This document shows positions 61,275 through 64,000 of a stretch of 64,000 nucleotides of DNA, in pieces. Made by a program: the position numbers and the translations under genes. The DNA is from Bacillus sonorensis NBRC 101234 = KCTC 13918 (GTDB lineage: Bacteria; Bacillota; Bacilli; Bacillales; Bacillaceae), in NCBI RefSeq assembly GCF_001592005.1, contig NZ_BCVZ01000007.1, positions 1 to 64,000 of the forward strand. The letters are read 5' to 3'. Each line of letters starts with the position of its first letter. The stretch's first letter is position 1. Under the pieces are notes generated by a model. The model had not been told where the DNA came from. It saw only the letters and a list, made by a program, of their open reading frames with translations, and searched no databases.

Positions 61275-61722
61275 TAAAAAACACCTCCAAGATGATTCTC
61301 GCTTAGTCATATAATACTGATCATATCAAATATTAGCCTTGTAAATCAACAAAACCGCGAATCCCGCCCCGTTTCCGCCGGTTTATTTTATTGTATACGA
61401 AAAATCCCCGCGAATGGCCCATCCTAATATTCAGAATATTTTTACTTTTATCATTTTTTGAAAACGTTTTCATTATGATGCTTATCGGAAGCATCGCGTC
61501 CTTTTGTCAATACAGAAGGTGTTCCTCACGGTTGATTGATGACCAATAGTTTGATAGGTTAGGTAACTAAGTACGATCAAAACGGCAGCGCCTTATCTTT
61601 TTCAATACCTGATTTCATAAAAGAAGGCCCTGCAATCATCTTCGTACACATCAAATCAGTATTGTTAAAATCCCAGGAGAGGTGATGCCACATTATTAAA
61701 GCAAAGAGGAGAGATATGAAAC
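61275..61722. other. Divergent regulatory region gatC / opuE
   Basis: No gene seen in 448 bp. It contains a perfect cre-like palindrome (61459-61472) and the opuE leader. B. subtilis opuE has sigma-A and sigma-B promoters; I could not identify convincing equivalents by eye. The opuE GTG lies inside a 5-codon frame (ATGAAACGTGAGTGTTGA) that has the better placed start. Confidence 0.5.
61459..61472. promoter_or_regulatory. Perfect cre-like palindrome upstream of opuE
   Basis: TGAAAACGTTTTCA fits all fixed positions of the CcpA consensus TGWAANCGNTNWCA and is fully palindromic. It lies about 250 bp upstream of opuE and 185 bp upstream of gatC, so which gene it serves is unclear. Confidence 0.65.
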
Positions 61723-63207
61723 GTGAGTGTTGAAGTATTTATTTCGTTGGGGATTTATTTTGCCGCAATGCTCTTAATCGGCTGGTATTCCTATAGAAAA
61801 ACATCCAATTTAAATGACTATATGCTCGGCGGCAGAGGGCTCGGGCCTGCTGTTACGGCGTTATCGGCCGGTGCGTCGGACATGAGCGGCTGGATGCTGA
61901 TGGGATTGCCCGGAGCCATGTATGCTACAGGAATTTCAAGCGCCTGGCTTGCCGTCGGCCTTACATTGGGAGCTTATGTGAACTATCTGCTCGTCGCACC
62001 GCGCTTGCGGACATATACGGAAGTGGCGAACGACGCGATTACAATTCCAGACTTTTTCGAAAATCGATTCAATGATACGACAAGGGTCTTGCGTCTGGCA
62101 TCGGCCATCGTCATTATGGTGTTCTTTACGCTGTACACGTCAGCGGGTATGGTATCGGGAGGACGGCTGTTTGAAACGGCGTTCGGTCTTGATTATAAGA
62201 TCGGTTTGTTCGTCACCGCCCTCGTTGTGATTGCTTACACGCTGTTCGGAGGATTTTTGGCAGTCAGCCTGACAGACTTTGTGCAGGGCCTGATTATGTT
62301 TATCGCATTAGTGCTCGTGCCGATCGTTGCCTTTACTCATTTAGGCGGAGTTGCGCCGACATTCAATATCGTAGAAGAAATCAATCCGAGCTTAATGGAT
62401 TTCTTCAAAGGAACGACCGTCATTAGCATTATTTCATTCCTGGCCTGGGGATTGGGGTATTTCGGGCAGCCCCATATCATCGTCCGCTTTATGGCGATTT
62501 CTTCAGTGAAAGAGCTGAAGCCGGCCCGCCGCATCGGGATGGGATGGATGATCATCTCTGTCATCGGCGCGTTGCTGACCGGACTGATCGGGGTGGCATA
62601 TGTCCATCAAACAGGTATCAGCCTGAAAGATCCGGAAACGATTTTCATCGTCTTTTCTAAAGTATTGTTCCATCCTTTGATCACCGGATTTTTGCTGTCC
62701 GCATTGCTTGCGGCCATCATGAGTACGGTATCGTCCCAGCTTCTGGTCACATCAAGCGCCATGACCGAAGACTTTTACAGAACATTCTTCCGCCGTGAGG
62801 CATCGGATAAAGAGCTTGTCCTTGTCGGACGGCTGAGCGTTCTTTTGGTCGCTGTCATCGCCCTTCTGCTGTCTTTAAGCCCGAATGACACGATTCTGAA
62901 GCTCGTCGGCTATGCGTGGGCCGGATTCGGTTCGGCATTTGGACCTGCGATTCTTCTCAGCCTGTACTGGAAGCGGATGAATCAGTGGGGCGCTCTTGCA
63001 GGCATGATATCAGGCGCTGTCACAGTGCTGATCTGGATTATAGCCGGACTTGAAAAAACAACCGGCATATATGAAATGATCCCAGGCTTCTTCGTAAGTC
63101 TGGCTGCAGTCATCGCCGGCAGTCTGCTGACAAATAAGCCCACGGAAGAAGCGGCTGATATGTTTGAAGAAATGGAGCAGACGCACCAGGAAGAACATGC
63201 CCAATAA
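61723..63207 (+). CDS. opuE: Osmoregulated sodium/proline symporter OpuE
   Basis: SSS-family (PutP-like) symporter that takes up proline as an osmoprotectant. The 494-residue protein has about 13 helices and family stretches [50 protein letters not shown] (sodium site region) and [14 protein letters not shown]. Start GTG behind GAGGAG. Same neighbours as in B. subtilis (gatCAB, sapB). The last ~20 residues differ from B. subtilis. Confidence 0.94.
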   Translation: MSVEVFISLGIYFAAMLLIGWYSYRKTSNLNDYMLGGRGLGPAVTALSAGASDMSGWMLMGLPGAMYATGISSAWLAVGLTLGAYVNYLLVAPRLRTYTEVANDAITIPDFFENRFNDTTRVLRLASAIVIMVFFTLYTSAGMVSGGRLFETAFGLDYKIGLFVTALVVIAYTLFGGFLAVSLTDFVQGLIMFIALVLVPIVAFTHLGGVAPTFNIVEEINPSLMDFFKGTTVISIISFLAWGLGYFGQPHIIVRFMAISSVKELKPARRIGMGWMIISVIGALLTGLIGVAYVHQTGISLKDPETIFIVFSKVLFHPLITGFLLSALLAAIMSTVSSQLLVTSSAMTEDFYRTFFRREASDKELVLVGRLSVLLVAVIALLLSLSPNDTILKLVGYAWAGFGSAFGPAILLSLYWKRMNQWGALAGMISGAVTVLIWIIAGLEKTTGIYEMIPGFFVSLAAVIAGSLLTNKPTEEAADMFEEMEQTHQEEHAQ

Positions 63208-63214
63208 TGAAGAA

Positions 63215-63249
63215 AAGCCGTCAAGAATACGTTTCTTGGCGGCTTTTTA
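63215..63249. terminator. Shared terminator of opuE and the small membrane gene
   Basis: Stem GCCG-CAAGAA with its complement, then TTTTT on the + strand and TTTTCTTC on the - strand. Confidence 0.9.
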
Positions 63250-63453
63250 TTGTCCTTCTCCTGTATCATCATCTTCCCGGCCATCCTGCTCTTTTTTTTC
63301 TTCATGGAATTCTTTTGATGTTTGTCCGGCAATATAATCAAAAGGAGTATAGTGGTTTTGAACGGTTTTCTTGCGGATAAACATGTGATATGCGGCGATG
63401 AGAATGACGAAAACGACGGCCAATGGAAACAGCAGCGACAACAATAGCAGCAA
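63247..63453 (-). CDS. Small single-pass membrane protein (DUF3951-like)
   Basis: The 68-residue protein has one N-terminal membrane segment (LLLLSLLFPLAVVFVILIAAYHMFI), a basic RKK stop, the short motif YTPFDYIAGQT, and a highly charged acidic tail. The PFDYI-GQT stretch is what I recall for the DUF3951 family of Bacillus. The TTG start has GGGGG 9 bp upstream. Function unknown. Confidence 0.72.
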   Translation of the reverse strand: MLLLLSLLFPLAVVFVILIAAYHMFIRKKTVQNHYTPFDYIAGQTSKEFHEEKKEQDGREDDDTGEGQ

Positions 63454-63552
63454 AGTCTGTATCCCCCTTTAAAAACCAGTTGTCCGTTTATCTTCTCTGT
63501 GAGAAAATCATATCAATCATCATAATAAAAAGGAAGAAAGGAGTTCATGCGC

Positions 63553-64000
63553 ATGGATTGGCATATCGATATCGACACGCTGATGAAGCTTGGCATCGCG
63601 ACATTGGTCGGGATGGTCATCGGTCTCGAGAGGGAATTGAAAAATAAGCCGCTCGGTTTGAAAACCTGCATCGTCATCGCCATCAGTTCATGCGTTTTGA
63701 CGATGATCAGCATTGACGCGGCATATCATTTTCCAAGATCGAACAGGATCATGATGGACCCGCTCCGGCTGCCCGCGCAAATCATTTCCGGCATCGGCTT
63801 TATCGGAGCCGGCGTGATTTTAAGAAAGAGCAATGATGTCATTTCCGGGCTTACCACATCGGCCATGATCTGGGGAGCGGCCGGCCTCGGCGTCGCGATC
63901 GGTGCGGGTTTTTATAAGGAAACTTTTATCAGCCTCGCCTTTATTTTAGTCAGCGTCGAATTTCTGCCGTGGGTCGTCGGCAAAATCGGCCCGAACCGTC
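63553..64000 (+). CDS. sapB: MgtC/SapB-family membrane protein (cut by window end)
   Basis: The first 149 residues are visible and the frame is open to the window edge. It has membrane segments and the MgtC family motifs LVGMVIGLERELKNKPLGLKT, PLRLPAQIISGIGFIGAGVI and TTSAMIWGAAGLGVAIGAGFY. In B. subtilis sapB lies beside opuE; mutations there affect alkaline phosphatase expression. ATG at 63553 has AAAGGAG 9 bp upstream; ATG at 63547 is too close. Confidence 0.88.
   Translation, partial: MDWHIDIDTLMKLGIATLVGMVIGLERELKNKPLGLKTCIVIAISSCVLTMISIDAAYHFPRSNRIMMDPLRLPAQIISGIGFIGAGVILRKSNDVISGLTTSAMIWGAAGLGVAIGAGFYKETFISLAFILVSVEFLPWVVGKIGPNR

Overview
The window looks like chromosomal DNA of a low-to-mid GC Bacillus of the B. 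subtilis/B. licheniformis group, most likely B. licheniformis or a close relative. This is inferred from strong resemblance, recalled from memory, to B. subtilis proteins and gene order (bioWAFDB, zagA, folEB, yfmTSR, yeeI, rlmCD-dgkB-swrC-yerO, gatCAB-opuE-sapB). No database search was run.

Layout. 1-5.1 kb: biotin operon bioW-A-F-D-B under a textbook BirA operator. 5.1-10.3 kb: a zinc-starvation block (zagA, a FeoB-like membrane GTPase, a flavoprotein with a Cys-rich tail, folE2) served by three Zur-box-like palindromes. 10.3-11.9 kb: MFS exporter and divergent ArsR-type regulator around a 38-bp perfect palindrome. 11.9-19.0 kb: yfmR, a DASS dicarboxylate transporter, an LXG protein lacking a toxin domain, yfmS and yfmT. 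19.2-24.4 kb: a malate block (LysR regulator, malolactic-type enzyme, DASS transporter, AEC permease). 24.5-29.4 kb: XRE regulator with membrane partner, yeeI, and a MocR regulator between two EamA transporters.

29.4-47.4 kb is accessory DNA between yeeI and rlmCD, the interval that in B. subtilis 168 also holds variable genes. It contains an SF1 helicase with a truncated nuclease partner, a phr-like relic with an in-frame stop, a beta-glucoside PTS operon controlled by a RAT/LicT-type antiterminator and a cre site, a probable type IV (MrcB_N-HNH) restriction gene, an unknown 381-residue protein, and a complete type I restriction-modification operon preceded by a one-TRD HsdS-like gene. Two separate fragments of rlmCD-like 3' ends lie inside it, suggesting repeated integration or recombination at the 3' end of rlmCD.

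47.4-64 kb is core: rlmCD, dgkB, a nucleoside hydrolase and GNAT pair, swrC with its regulator yerO, bdhA, a decayed gmuG mannanase, gatCAB, opuE, a small membrane protein, and a sapB/MgtC gene cut by the window end. No tRNA, rRNA, CRISPR array, insertion sequence or complete prophage was seen. Most transcription units end in clear intrinsic terminators, several shared by convergent genes.
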